Shown here: one piece after another, positions 8,161 through 16,744 of the stretch | Layout: every line of letters begins with the position of its first letter | Position numbering within the stretch: the stretch's first letter is position 1 | From: JARKQH01 sp964631605 | GTDB lineage: Bacteria; Verrucomicrobiota; Verrucomicrobiia; Limisphaerales; UBA8199 | Direction of reading: 5' to 3' | DNA: 37,915 nucleotides | Assembly (NCBI GenBank): GCA_964631605.1 | Contig: CAZVYG010000052.1 | Location: 1-37,915, forward strand | Made by a program: the position numbers and the translations under genes | Notes under the pieces: generated by a model | What the model saw: the letters and a program-made list of their open reading frames with translations, nothing else | Told to the model about the DNA's origin: nothing | Databases searched by the model: none

Positions 8161-8214
8161 GCGACACCGGACGGGGCGCGTCGCGGGTTGCGGCCGCCCG
8201 GAAATGCCAAAACC

Positions 8215-9387
8215 ATGCTGCCGCGCGAAATCCAGACAGAACATTGGCCGGAGCAGACCCGCTACGACCTGCCGCGGCGGCCCATCGGGCATTTGCGGTG
8301 GATCGGCCTGGTGCCGATCGGATTCGCCGTTCTGTTCGCCCAGATGCCGGTTCGGAGCATGATCTCCTTCGCGCAGCGTTTGGCCGAAGGCAAGGGCGGA
8401 GCGCCTGAGCTGGTTTTCGCAGCCTTCCTGTCACTCTTCGTGCTGGCGGCGCTGATTCCCTTTGGGCTGGGCCTGTTTATTCTCGCCGGGCGAGCCCGGG
8501 TGGTCGTCCGAAACAATCGAATGATCGTCACCGAAATCGCCGGTCCTTTCAGACATTCGCGCAAGTTGCGGTTCGAGGACGTGGACCGGCTGGAACTGCG
8601 GTCCGGTTTATCGCGCGAAGAGGCGCCGCCGCCCCAAGTGAGTTCGCTGGCGCGCTTTGGCGTCCTGACCGCGCAGCTCAAGGATGGGAAACAGCGGGTG
8701 GTTCTGATGGGGTATCCGTCGGACTGGCTGGAGCCCCTGGCGGAAGAACTGACCGGGCTGATGCAGCTCAAGGGCGCGCCCGTGGCGGTAAGGAAAATTC
8801 AGGAGCACGCGTTGCGCGAGGAAGTCCCGGTCGAGGAAAAGGCCGGGCAACCGCCGGGCACGAACATCATTCTTACGCGGCAGGTCAATGGGTTGCGGAT
8901 CGAGGTGCCGCCCAGAGGCTTCCGGGGCAACAGCGGCAGCATGCTGGGTTCCGGGCTTTTTTGGTGCCTGTTCATGGCCATCTTCACCTTCCTGGCGAAG
9001 TCCGCGCCGTGGCCGGCGTGGCTTTTCTTGTTGGTGTTCTGGGCGGTCGGACTGGGCATGGTTTTCGGGGCGATTAACCTCGCGCGACGCCGTTTTACGA
9101 TTCAGGTTGAAAACGACCGGGCGCGCGTGGAGCAAAAGGGGCCGTTTGGCTCGAAGAGCTGGGTGTGGGACAAATCGGAGGTGGCCGCCGTGCGGGCCGA
9201 CGCCAGCGGTGTGAAAATCAACAACGTTCCGGTGCTGGAACTGCAATGGCACCTCGTGAACGGCAAGAAGGTCGGCACCCTGGGCGGGCGCAGCGAAGCG
9301 GAACTGCAGTGGATCGCCGCGGAGCTGCGCCAGACACTGAACGTCCCGGCGAAATCCCCCGGGGAGGCAAATCGCAGCGGGAGCTAA
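8215..9387 (+). CDS. membrane protein with duplicated 'two TM helices + soluble domain' unit
   Basis: The protein is 390 aa from ATG 8215 (an in-frame ATG at 8188 adds nine residues). Two halves share one plan. In the first, two hydrophobic helices (IGLVPIGFAVLFAQM; LSLFVLAALIPFGLGLFILA) lead into a beta-rich soluble domain (RARVVVRNNRMIVTEIAGPF ... LRFEDVDRLEL) ending in a helix (WLEPLAEELTGLMQL). In the second, the helices are LFWCLFMAIFTFLAKS and LFLLVFWAVGLGMVF. A similar domain follows (RFTIQVENDRARVEQKGPFG, WDKSEVAAVRAD) ending WIAAELRQTL. The soluble parts resemble bacterial PH-like domains in outline. I recognise no named family and no function. Its end overlaps the convergent sugar kinase by four bases. 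Confidence 0.7.
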   Translation: MLPREIQTEHWPEQTRYDLPRRPIGHLRWIGLVPIGFAVLFAQMPVRSMISFAQRLAEGKGGAPELVFAAFLSLFVLAALIPFGLGLFILAGRARVVVRNNRMIVTEIAGPFRHSRKLRFEDVDRLELRSGLSREEAPPPQVSSLARFGVLTAQLKDGKQRVVLMGYPSDWLEPLAEELTGLMQLKGAPVAVRKIQEHALREEVPVEEKAGQPPGTNIILTRQVNGLRIEVPPRGFRGNSGSMLGSGLFWCLFMAIFTFLAKSAPWPAWLFLLVFWAVGLGMVFGAINLARRRFTIQVENDRARVEQKGPFGSKSWVWDKSEVAAVRADASGVKINNVPVLELQWHLVNGKKVGTLGGRSEAELQWIAAELRQTLNVPAKSPGEANRSGS

Positions 9388-10484
9388 CGCTGAACCCGGG
9401 CGCTCCCGCCCTTGACCAGCGCCTCGACTTCCTTGAGGGAGGCCATGGAGGTGTCACCCGGCGTCGTCATGGCCAGCGCGCCATGCGCCGCGCCGTATTC
9501 CACCGCCTTTTGTGGATCATTGAACTTGAGGAAGCCGTAGATCAGTCCGCTGGCAAAACTGTCGCCGCCCCCGACCCGATCCAGAATTTCCATATCCTGA
9601 CGGTTGGGCGCTTCGTGGAACTGTCCGCCCGCCCAGCAAACGGCGCCCCAATCATTTCGCGTGGCGGACTTGACGACGCGCAAGGTGGTTGCGGTAACCT
9701 TGAAGTTGGGATAGGCGGCCGTGGCCTGCTGGATCATGGCCTTGAACGAGCTGACATCAATTTTGGTGATTTGCTCGTCCAGGCCCGGGACCTTGAATCC
9801 GAGGCAGGCGGTGAAATCCTCCTCGTTGCCGATCATGACGTCCACATGCTTTGCGATCTCGCGATTCACCTCCTGCGCTTTCTGGAGGCCGCCGATGCTT
9901 TTCCACAAAGACGGCCGATAATTCAGGTCGTAGGAGACGATGGCGCCGTGCCTGCGGGCCGCCTGCACCGCTTCAATCACCAGGCGGGGCGTGGTCTCGC
10001 TCAACGCCGCGAAGATGCCGCCCGTGTGGAACCAGCGGACTCCCAGCTTGCCGAAGATGTGGTCCCAATCGAAATCTCCCGGCTTGAGCTGGCTGGCGGC
10101 CGTATGCCCCCGGTCCGGGATGCCCACCGCCCCGCGCACGCCAAAACCCCGTTCGGTGAAGTTCAGCCCGTTGCGCACGGTGCGTCCCACCCCGTCGTAG
10201 GGCACCCATTTGATGAAGTCCGTGTCCACCCCGCCCTGAAGGATGAAATCTTCGATCAAGCGGCCCACGTCGTTGTCCGCAAAAGCGGTGCAGACCGCCG
10301 TCTTCAAGCCGAAGCAGCGGCGCAAGCCCCGGGCCACGTTGTACTCGCCGCCTCCCTCCCAGACTTTGAATGTGCGCGTGGTGCGAACACGGCCCTCGCC
10401 CGGGTCCAGCCGGAGCATGATTTCTCCGAGCGCAACCAAATCGTATTTGCACGAGCCGGCGGGTTTGATCTTGAGCGTATCCAT
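9384..10484 (-). CDS. kdgK: PfkB-family sugar kinase, probable 2-keto-3-deoxygluconate kinase
   Basis: The protein is 366 aa and a member of the ribokinase/PfkB family. The opening strand YDLVALGEIMLRLDPGEGRV and the substrate block VWEGGGEYNVARGL (PfkB signature 1, residues 42-55) are followed by VSYDLNYRPSLW (183-194). Signature 2 is DRVGGGDSFASGL (302-314) with the catalytic Asp308. The tail AHGALAMTTPGDTSMA is typical of KDG kinases. The expected reaction is ATP-dependent phosphorylation of 2-keto-3-deoxy-D-gluconate to KDPG in uronate catabolism. Other PfkB sugars (fructose, tagatose) cannot be excluded. No signal peptide is present. A broken GH10 xylanase gene starts divergently 31 bp away, which fits a former uronate or xylan context. 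Confidence 0.8.
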   Translation of the reverse strand: MDTLKIKPAGSCKYDLVALGEIMLRLDPGEGRVRTTRTFKVWEGGGEYNVARGLRRCFGLKTAVCTAFADNDVGRLIEDFILQGGVDTDFIKWVPYDGVGRTVRNGLNFTERGFGVRGAVGIPDRGHTAASQLKPGDFDWDHIFGKLGVRWFHTGGIFAALSETTPRLVIEAVQAARRHGAIVSYDLNYRPSLWKSIGGLQKAQEVNREIAKHVDVMIGNEEDFTACLGFKVPGLDEQITKIDVSSFKAMIQQATAAYPNFKVTATTLRVVKSATRNDWGAVCWAGGQFHEAPNRQDMEILDRVGGGDSFASGLIYGFLKFNDPQKAVEYGAAHGALAMTTPGDTSMASLKEVEALVKGGSARVQR

Positions 10485-10515
10485 AAATCAAAAGTCACGT
10501 AATGATGCAAATCCT

Positions 10516-10829
10516 ATGGGGCAGTATGGGATGAGACTGAGGCCAACTCAATCTCAAACCCGGCTTCAGAGCGCCGACGGGAAGCCCGTGCCAGGGGCGC
10601 GGGTGCGGCTGGAACAGACTCGGCGCGAATTCCTCTTCGGCTCCAATTTCTTTAACTTCGATTGCACCCGGACCCCGACCTGCAAAGCCGGCATAATGAA
10701 CGGTTCGCCGCGCTGCTCAATTGCGCCACGCTCCCGTTTGATTGGCCGAGCCACGAGCCGCGACGGGGTGAACCCTTCTCCGGAGCGGACGCTCTGGAGA
10801 CCATGCTGCGACTAGTCTGTCCCGGGGGG
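10516..10829 (+). pseudogene. frameshifted, truncated GH10 endo-xylanase-like gene
   Basis: Starting near ATG 10516, the first frame reads LQSADGKPVPGARVRLEQTR followed by REFLFGSNFFNFD. This is the beta-rich N-terminus and first barrel strand of the GH10-like xylanases common in Verrucomicrobiota. At about 10660 the homology jumps to the next frame, where it reads HPDPDLQSRHNERFAALLNC, ATLPFDWPSHEPRRGEPF and SGADALETMLRLV, the well-known 'FN.ATLPFYW..YEP..G' block. A single-base indel explains the shift. The homology stops just before the end of the neighbouring minus-strand gene, so only about 105 of the expected 350 or more residues survive and both catalytic glutamates are gone. No function remains. 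Confidence 0.7.
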
Positions 10830-11435
10830 TTAAAAGGCAAGCGTGATCCCTGCGGAAACTTCCCCCTGCCACATGGTGTTGCCGCTGAATCGGATCAAGG
10901 TCACGCCGTTGTAGTACAAAACCGCGCTCTCACTCTCCACCACGGTGCAAAACCCGCGCAAATCGGCCCGGAGGGCAAGGTTGGGCAGGAGAAAGTATTT
11001 CACGCCCCCACCGATGCCCAGGCTGAAAAACGCCTCAGGATCAGCGCCTTGCGGATCAAATAGCGAGGCTCCAGCCAATCCCGTCAGGTAACCGCGCAGG
11101 CGTCCCCGGCTGCCCTCCCACACGCCCCCGATTTGGAATTGATCCACCGTCATTTCCAAGTGCCTGGTCATCCCAAACTCCTCGAGATCGAAGCCGCTGT
11201 CCTGCCGGCTCCACAACAACTCCAGTTTGATGCTGGGATTGTCGCTGGTGCTGTAATCGAGAGATACCCCATAGGCACGACCATCCTGCAGACCTGCCGT
11301 TTGCCCGGTGGCCAGTTCAAAATCTCCGCCCCAGCGATAGCCGAAATGGGGGGAAACCTCGAACAGCGGCTGGGCTGGCGCTCCCAGCGCGATCCAGAGC
11401 ATTGAACCGGCAATCGCCACAAGCGTGAGTTTCAT
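10830..11435 (-). CDS. small outer-membrane beta-barrel protein
   Basis: The protein is 201 aa from ATG 11435 and starts with a clear signal peptide (MKLTLVAIAGSMLWIALGAPAQP). The mature part alternates polar and aromatic residues in strands: FEVSPHFGYRWGGDFEL, AYGVSLDYSTS, SIKLELLWSRQ, GRLRGYLTGLAGASLF, FFSLGIGGGVKYFL and LALRADLRGF. It ends in the terminal-strand pattern GEVSAGITLAF with C-terminal Phe. This is the build of an 8-stranded OmpA/opacity-type barrel in the outer membrane. No OmpA peptidoglycan domain follows. The role is unknown. It lies alone, with a gene-free stretch of about 345 bp upstream. Confidence 0.7.
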   Translation of the reverse strand: MKLTLVAIAGSMLWIALGAPAQPLFEVSPHFGYRWGGDFELATGQTAGLQDGRAYGVSLDYSTSDNPSIKLELLWSRQDSGFDLEEFGMTRHLEMTVDQFQIGGVWEGSRGRLRGYLTGLAGASLFDPQGADPEAFFSLGIGGGVKYFLLPNLALRADLRGFCTVVESESAVLYYNGVTLIRFSGNTMWQGEVSAGITLAF

Positions 11436-11781
11436 AAATTGAGGAAAGCCATGTGAACCGTGCAAGCGAATCATCTTCTTTCGGGGCGCGGCACTGGGGC
11501 TGGTGCGCTGGAGGAGGCGTTGTTCGGGACAGGTCCCCCTCCGGGAGATTCCACTCGAGCGCTTTTCATTTTAAATGCGGACGGTTGATGGGACGCGCGA
11601 CGTGCGCGGCCGCGTGCGGTCATGGCTGCGCAGACGAGGCCGAGCCGCGTCCGGCGCTCGCCCCTGTGGAGGCGACGGTGACACACGGCCGATGGAAACA
11701 CAAGCCGCAAGTTGGGGCCTGATGCCGCCCGTGATTTCCAACACCTGCGCCCGAGGTTGTTCCGGGCGTGATTTGCCGCCG
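11436..11781. other. gene-free stretch between barrel protein and HEAT-repeat gene
   Basis: About 345 bp with open frames on both strands that are Arg/Pro/Ala-rich and without motifs. I see no RNA gene and no tandem repeat. The AT-rich patch TTTTCATTTTAAATG near 11564-11578 is the only low-GC interruption and might hold the promoter of the minus-strand barrel gene, but it has no convincing -35/-10 pair. Confidence 0.45.
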
Positions 11782-13785
11782 TCACGGCTTGGGCGGCAAT
11801 TTCGCCAGGGCGTCGCGGGCGGCGTCCGGATGCTTCTCCTTGATGGCCTCGGCGATTTTTCTAACGGCAACTTCGGCTTCGGCGCGCACGCCCTCGCGGG
11901 AAAGGAAGCCCAGGGCCAGTTGCAGCGTTTCCGGATGCGCCGCTCCCCCAAGTGAGCCGAGGATCACCTTGAGCTCGCCATCGCCCTTCGCCAGCTCGGT
12001 CAGTGCGCGATAACGGTTGGCCACGCCCGGCTTGGCGTGTTCTTCCGCGGCCAGGCGAACCAGTCCGCGCAAGAGCGTAATGCGCAGGGCGGCCTCGCCG
12101 GAATCGCGATAAGCGTTGAACAGGGGGTCCCAGGCCTCAAGGTTCGGCCACTCGCTCAAGGCACGAACGGCGGCGTCGCGAACCGCCGGGTCCGCATTGG
12201 CCATCGCCTCTTTGACCAGACCCAAAGAGGCGGCGTCTCCGCACGTCGGCAGCAGCCCGAGCAATGAGCCCTGGACCTCGTTGGATTTCGAGCGCCCCAA
12301 GGCCTCGCGCACCAGCGTGCAGCTTGCAGAGCGGTCCCCGAGCCGGGCCAGGAGCTGAGCGGTGGCAGTCTCCGCCTCGAGCCGAACCGGCGGAGCCAGT
12401 TGGCCTTCGAGCGCGGACAACAGGGCCGAGACTTCCTGTTCACCCCCTGTGCGAGCCAGGGCGCGGAACGCGGCCCGGGCTACGGCGGCCTCGGAGGCCC
12501 GCATTTCCCGCAGCAAGACCGGGTTCGCGCCGGAACCCTGGCGCCGGGACAGCACGTTGACCCACAGCGCGCGCGCCGCGCCCGCCGCAGTCGTCATGGC
12601 ATCCTGCACCGCTTGGTCGGTGGCCGCGCCGCCGCCCAAGGCGATGAGCGCGTTTTCAACAGCCTTGAGCTCGTCCGGCTCCTGCGCGACGGACAGTCTC
12701 GCGCCGAGGACGGCAACCGTGTCCGAATCGCCAATTTCGCCAAGGGCGCTGATTGCAGAGATGCGGACCTGGAGATTGGTTGCCGCGAGCTGCCCGGCAA
12801 TGGCAGCCTTTGCCTCGGCATCGGCGCGGCTGGCGAGGCTCTCAATCAGCCAAATCTTCTCTTCATCATTCAGGGTCGCGAAAGCCCTGCCAAACTCCGC
12901 GGAAGCCTGCGGCGAGGGCAGCGCCGCGATGGCAGCAATCGCGACGGGTTTGAGATCCCGGTCGGAGCCGGCCAGAACGGCGGCGATGCGTTGCTCGCCC
13001 GTATCGGAATCGAGACGCAACAAGGCGGCCAGCGCGGCGCGGCGCGCATGGAGCGGCTCATGAGTGGCAAGTAATGCTTTATAAATCCTGGCGCTGGATT
13101 TGCGGTCCACGGCTGCCAGGCGGTCCGCGCAGACCAGCATCGCCTCCAACAACGCGTGGTTGGCTGGTCCCCGGGCTTTCCGCCGCAAACGTTCCAGCGT
13201 TTCGTAGGCGCTTCGGGTGCCCAATTTGCCCAAGGCTGCCGCTCCGGCCTCGAACACTGCAGGCTCAGGGTCGGCGGCCGCCTTTGCAAACAGCCGGGCG
13301 GCTTTGGTGTCGCGGCGGTCTCCGAGCGTGTTGAGGATTTGCACACGCGCCGTCCCCCGGGCATCGGCCAGCGCCCGGCGCAGAAGCTGGTCGGCTTGGC
13401 CCGGCGGATAGGCGCTCAGCGCAAGGCACGCCAGCCCAACGGTCTGGGGTTCCTCGAGCAGTTGGCCAATCGCCGGCAGAGCCTTCTCGCTGCCGAGGAT
13501 AGCCAATTGTTTGGCGGCGAAACTCCGCGCTTCGTAACTGGAGTCGGGGCCCAGCAGTTCCACCAGCGCCGCTTCAACCTCGGCGCGCAGGTTGGGATCC
13601 TTGAGTGAGGCGCGCACTTTTTCCTCGAGTTTCCGCAGCGCTTCAAGCGACTGGCCGCTGTGGTAGGCGGACACCTCGGAGACCCATTCCTCAAGGTCAG
13701 GACTGACCGCCGCGGCGGCCCTCAAAGGTGATGCCGAGAAGGCCACGGCCACGCCCAAGACCCAAACGAGATTTGTTTTTTTCAT
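11782..13785 (-). CDS. secreted HEAT-repeat protein
   Basis: The protein is 667 aa from ATG 13785, where a signal peptide begins (MKKTNLVWVLGVAVAFSASPLRAAAA). The rest is a helical solenoid of repeated HEAT-type units of about 30-40 residues, for example AKQLAILGSEKALPAIGQLL, FEAGAAALGKLGTRSAYETL, ISAISALGEIGDSDTVAVLG, FRALARTGGEQEVSALLSAL and RDAAVRALSEWPNLEAWDPL. Such proteins are binding scaffolds in the periplasm or outside the cell. In this phylum they often accompany oxidoreductases or dehydrogenases. It follows the Gfo/Idh gene after 35 bp on the same strand, so co-transcription is likely. The longer open frame to 13986 overlaps that gene and is rejected. The exact partner is unknown. 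Confidence 0.85.
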   Translation of the reverse strand: MKKTNLVWVLGVAVAFSASPLRAAAAVSPDLEEWVSEVSAYHSGQSLEALRKLEEKVRASLKDPNLRAEVEAALVELLGPDSSYEARSFAAKQLAILGSEKALPAIGQLLEEPQTVGLACLALSAYPPGQADQLLRRALADARGTARVQILNTLGDRRDTKAARLFAKAAADPEPAVFEAGAAALGKLGTRSAYETLERLRRKARGPANHALLEAMLVCADRLAAVDRKSSARIYKALLATHEPLHARRAALAALLRLDSDTGEQRIAAVLAGSDRDLKPVAIAAIAALPSPQASAEFGRAFATLNDEEKIWLIESLASRADAEAKAAIAGQLAATNLQVRISAISALGEIGDSDTVAVLGARLSVAQEPDELKAVENALIALGGGAATDQAVQDAMTTAAGAARALWVNVLSRRQGSGANPVLLREMRASEAAVARAAFRALARTGGEQEVSALLSALEGQLAPPVRLEAETATAQLLARLGDRSASCTLVREALGRSKSNEVQGSLLGLLPTCGDAASLGLVKEAMANADPAVRDAAVRALSEWPNLEAWDPLFNAYRDSGEAALRITLLRGLVRLAAEEHAKPGVANRYRALTELAKGDGELKVILGSLGGAAHPETLQLALGFLSREGVRAEAEVAVRKIAEAIKEKHPDAARDALAKLPPKP

Positions 13786-13820
13786 GGTCAAGAAAATGCA
13801 GGTGATGGAGTCTCGAGGGT

Positions 13821-15152
13821 TCAGGCGCGCCACGGCGCCCGGGGCTCGCGATAGAGCATGCGGTTGGCTTCGGGCAAGTCGAACTGCTCGTTGACCGGGT
13901 CCCACTTCAGCTTGCGCCCGAGCCGGAGGGAAATGTTCCAGGCTTGGCAGATGGTAATGGCGCGATGAGCGACCTCGGGATGGCACGCAGGCGGTTTGCG
14001 GCTGCGAATGCAGCGGAGCAGGTCGCGGACATGGTCCGAGGCGTCGCCCCAGCCGGCGCCCCCCGTGCCTTTGTAACTGAGGATGGACTTCGGCTCCGCC
14101 GTGACCACATCCGTCTCGTCATCCACCTGGATCCAGCCTTCCTCGCCGATAAAACGCAGGTAACGCTCCTTGAATTCGCCACGCTGGTACATCACTGCAG
14201 TAACCCCGTTGGCATACCGGCAATGCGCTTCCGCCGTCAGCGGGGTGTCGTTGCAGAACTTGACCGGGTCGGGAAACTCGCCCGTGGCCTCGAACTCGAC
14301 CGGGCCGGTGTCATCGGTGCCGAGCACCCACTGCATTTGGTCGGTGTAATGGCAACCCATATCGGTGATTACTCCCTCCGCCGTGTCCCAGAAGTATTGC
14401 CAGTTTTTGGCCCGGACCGGGACATAAGGATGCCACGGAGCTTGCCCAAGCCAGAAATCGTAGTTCCACCCCGCCGGGGGCGGCACTTCGGCTTCGTGTT
14501 CAAGTCCCTTGCCCGCCCAAACCTGCATTTCGACCGTGTGAACCCGTCCGATTTTGCCTTGGCGCACCATATCCCTTGCAAAGCGGTATGAGGCGGTGCA
14601 GCGGCGCTGGGTGCCGGCCTGGTAAACCGTCCCGAACTGGCGGCATGTCTCCACCAGTCTGCGGCCTTCGCCGATGGTCAAGGAGATTGGTTTTTCGCAA
14701 TAGATGTCTTTGCCGGCGCGCGCGGCATAGATCGAGCCCAGGCCGTGCCATCGGTTCCCCGTCGCGATCAACACCGCATCAATGTCCTTGCGCGCCAGCA
14801 TCTCGCGGAAGTCCGCATAAGCGCTGCAGGCGCTGTTTCCATAATGATCGTCTATCAGCTTCTTGCCCGATTCGAGCCGGTCCGCCCGGCAATCGCTTAC
14901 GGCGACAAACTGCAATTCCTTGAAGGACAAAAAATTGGGCAGGATCGCCCGCGCCCGGTTCCCCACTCCGAATGCCCCAAAGCGAATTCGGTTTGCGGGC
15001 GAGGTGGCGCCATTTAAGCCCAGCACCGATCCCGGCACGATCAGGGGCAGCGCCACTGCGGCAGCCGACCGAAGAAACCGGCGCCGGGTAGTCAGGCTCG
15101 AGGCAATATCATCCGCGTTTCGCCCCAAAACGGAAGTGTATGGCATGGTCAT
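13821..15152 (-). CDS. Tat-exported Gfo/Idh/MocA family oxidoreductase
   Basis: The protein is about 443 aa. A twin-arginine signal (TTRRRFLRSAAAVALPLIVP) precedes the NAD(P)-binding Rossmann fold (NRIRFGAFGVGNRARAILPN). The family hallmark EKP is in GKDIYCEKPISLTIGEGRRL. The C-terminal domain includes WNYDFWLGQAPWHPY and DMGCHYTDQMQWVLG, typical of the large Verrucomicrobiota/Planctomycetota paralogue group. It probably oxidises or reduces a sugar or inositol derivative after folding with bound cofactor in the cytoplasm and export. The start could be ATG 15152 or ATG 15146, and an in-frame TTG at 15173 is less likely. The HEAT-repeat gene lies 35 bp downstream. Confidence 0.9.
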   Translation of the reverse strand: MTMPYTSVLGRNADDIASSLTTRRRFLRSAAAVALPLIVPGSVLGLNGATSPANRIRFGAFGVGNRARAILPNFLSFKELQFVAVSDCRADRLESGKKLIDDHYGNSACSAYADFREMLARKDIDAVLIATGNRWHGLGSIYAARAGKDIYCEKPISLTIGEGRRLVETCRQFGTVYQAGTQRRCTASYRFARDMVRQGKIGRVHTVEMQVWAGKGLEHEAEVPPPAGWNYDFWLGQAPWHPYVPVRAKNWQYFWDTAEGVITDMGCHYTDQMQWVLGTDDTGPVEFEATGEFPDPVKFCNDTPLTAEAHCRYANGVTAVMYQRGEFKERYLRFIGEEGWIQVDDETDVVTAEPKSILSYKGTGGAGWGDASDHVRDLLRCIRSRKPPACHPEVAHRAITICQAWNISLRLGRKLKWDPVNEQFDLPEANRMLYREPRAPWRA

Positions 15153-15304
15153 CGCAGGATTTTTGCGCGGCAAAACGGTGATGGCAACTTTATATGTCGT
15201 TTATTCGGGAGCGCACCTCGCTGGCTAAGCGCCCCACAAGCCATCCCGGAACCCGCTCCTGCCCGGCCAGGGCACACTGCAGGCCCAGCCACCCTGGACG
15301 GGGG

Positions 15305-16732
15305 CTATGCGGGTGAGGCCCCGGCCCCTGGCGGCTCCGCCTGCAAGGGGAGTTCCAGCTCGAAGACACAGCCGTCGGGGGAAGAGCGCTTGAGCTCCAG
15401 CCGGGCGCCGAGGTAATCGGCGAGTTGCCGGGAAATGGCCAGGCCAATGCCGCTGCCTCCTTCGCGCGTCGAGTGACACGGGAGAAAGAGATTGGGTCTG
15501 AGATGATCGGGAAAGCCCGGGCCGTTGTCCTCGACCCGGAACACCAGGCCGCTGGCATTGGCTGCGCCCGTGAGGGAAACCGTTTTGCCTGAAGGAGTCA
15601 CTTCGATGGCGTTTTCCAATAAATTGACCAGGATCAGGCCCCCGAGGTTGGCGGTACGGCTGGGGATGACTGGTTGATGGGGCGCTGCCACTTGCAATTG
15701 GACTTGCTTCCGTTGCGCCAGGGGTTGGACCCGCTCGCGAACCGATTGCGCCAGTTCGGCCGGACCGATGTCGTAGCTCGGGGCGCCCTGGGTGTCAGCC
15801 AACACCTCCAGGGTTTGTTCGACGAGCGACTGCATGCGGTGGGCGGCGGTTAACGCATCGGCAACCTCCGGCAGCTTGTCCGGCGATTCGCCGCTCTTCA
15901 ACGCGCTGACAAATTGAGAGAGGCTGGCCAGGGGATTTTTCAGTCCGTGCATCAGGTGGCCGGAGACCGCCCCGAGCGCGGCGGTCCGGGCAGCCAGAGC
16001 CAGTTCGCGATTGGCGCGAAGAAGCCGCTCGTTGCGCTGGGCGAGTTCCCGGTTGAGCCTGCCGAGTTTTCGGAACGCGGGCCACAGCATGGCGACGAGC
16101 AGAACGCTGCCCACGCCAAAGGCCACCAGGGCCAGGCTGGCGAGGTAACGATCCAAACGGGCATACTCCATGGCAATGCTCTGGCCTTCGACAATGAACT
16201 GGGCGGCTCCCGCAAGGTTCGTTCCGTCCCGATGGTGCAAAGGGACGGTAACCTCCAAAGTCGGAACGCGAGGGATGTTTCCGGTCGCGAATTGAGGGAG
16301 GTAAATGAAAATGCTGTCCAGCGGGGCCTGGGGCACAAAGCGCGAATGCGGTTTAAGCTGGCGCGCGGCGGCAAGGTCTTCGGACGGCAGCGAGCTGGGT
16401 TGGATCGTTCCTGGAAACGCATCGGTGAAGCGGCCCTGGGGATCGAAAAAGCGGATGCCCATGACCCCGCGCAGCCGGGACGCGCGCAAGGCGGCGTCGA
16501 AACCGACCTGATCCTCCGGCAGCAGGTCGCGCAAGTCGCTGTCGGACTGCGCGTCCAATTGTTCCATCAGCGTGGTGGCGTGCAGCGCTTCGGCGTCCCG
16601 CTGCGCGATTTGCTGCCGCACCAGGGCCCGCACAAAGAGCCAGCCGGCAAAGAGCGTGAGTGCCAGCACGGACAGGGCGACGGCGACGCCGAGGGCAAAC
16701 GCGCGGTTGGTGGTGGGGATGAGTTTTTCCAC
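15305..16732 (-). CDS. sensor histidine kinase
   Basis: The protein is 475 aa. TM1 (about 12-36) and TM2 (about 197-219) bracket a periplasmic sensor of about 160 residues with PAS/Cache-like strands (MGIRFFDPQGRFTDAF, TLEVTVPLHHRDGTNLAGAA). The cytoplasmic part has the H-box GHLMHGLKNPLAS with His262, N-box LLENAIEV (Asn374), G1 DNGPGF (402-407) and G2 GSGIGLAIS (427-435). The start is GTG 16732, supported by a perfect GGAGG (16743-16739) at good spacing. It is the last gene of the five-gene minus-strand operon. Its cognate partner is almost certainly the sigma54-dependent regulator encoded two genes upstream, with an outer-membrane barrel between them. The signal sensed is unknown. Confidence 0.92.
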   Translation of the reverse strand: MEKLIPTTNRAFALGVAVALSVLALTLFAGWLFVRALVRQQIAQRDAEALHATTLMEQLDAQSDSDLRDLLPEDQVGFDAALRASRLRGVMGIRFFDPQGRFTDAFPGTIQPSSLPSEDLAAARQLKPHSRFVPQAPLDSIFIYLPQFATGNIPRVPTLEVTVPLHHRDGTNLAGAAQFIVEGQSIAMEYARLDRYLASLALVAFGVGSVLLVAMLWPAFRKLGRLNRELAQRNERLLRANRELALAARTAALGAVSGHLMHGLKNPLASLSQFVSALKSGESPDKLPEVADALTAAHRMQSLVEQTLEVLADTQGAPSYDIGPAELAQSVRERVQPLAQRKQVQLQVAAPHQPVIPSRTANLGGLILVNLLENAIEVTPSGKTVSLTGAANASGLVFRVEDNGPGFPDHLRPNLFLPCHSTREGGSGIGLAISRQLADYLGARLELKRSSPDGCVFELELPLQAEPPGAGASPA

Positions 16733-16744
16733 AGAGCGCCTCCG

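Noticed and set aside
9165..10502. Plus-strand open frame of 445 codons
   Set aside because: It is the shadow of the sugar kinase, which has both PfkB signatures on the minus strand.
10830..11063. Continuation of the GH10 remnant (GLKGKRDP) past 10830
   Set aside because: It resembles the 'VKGHPL' block only weakly and lies inside the well-supported barrel gene on the other strand, so the homology is taken to end at about 10829.
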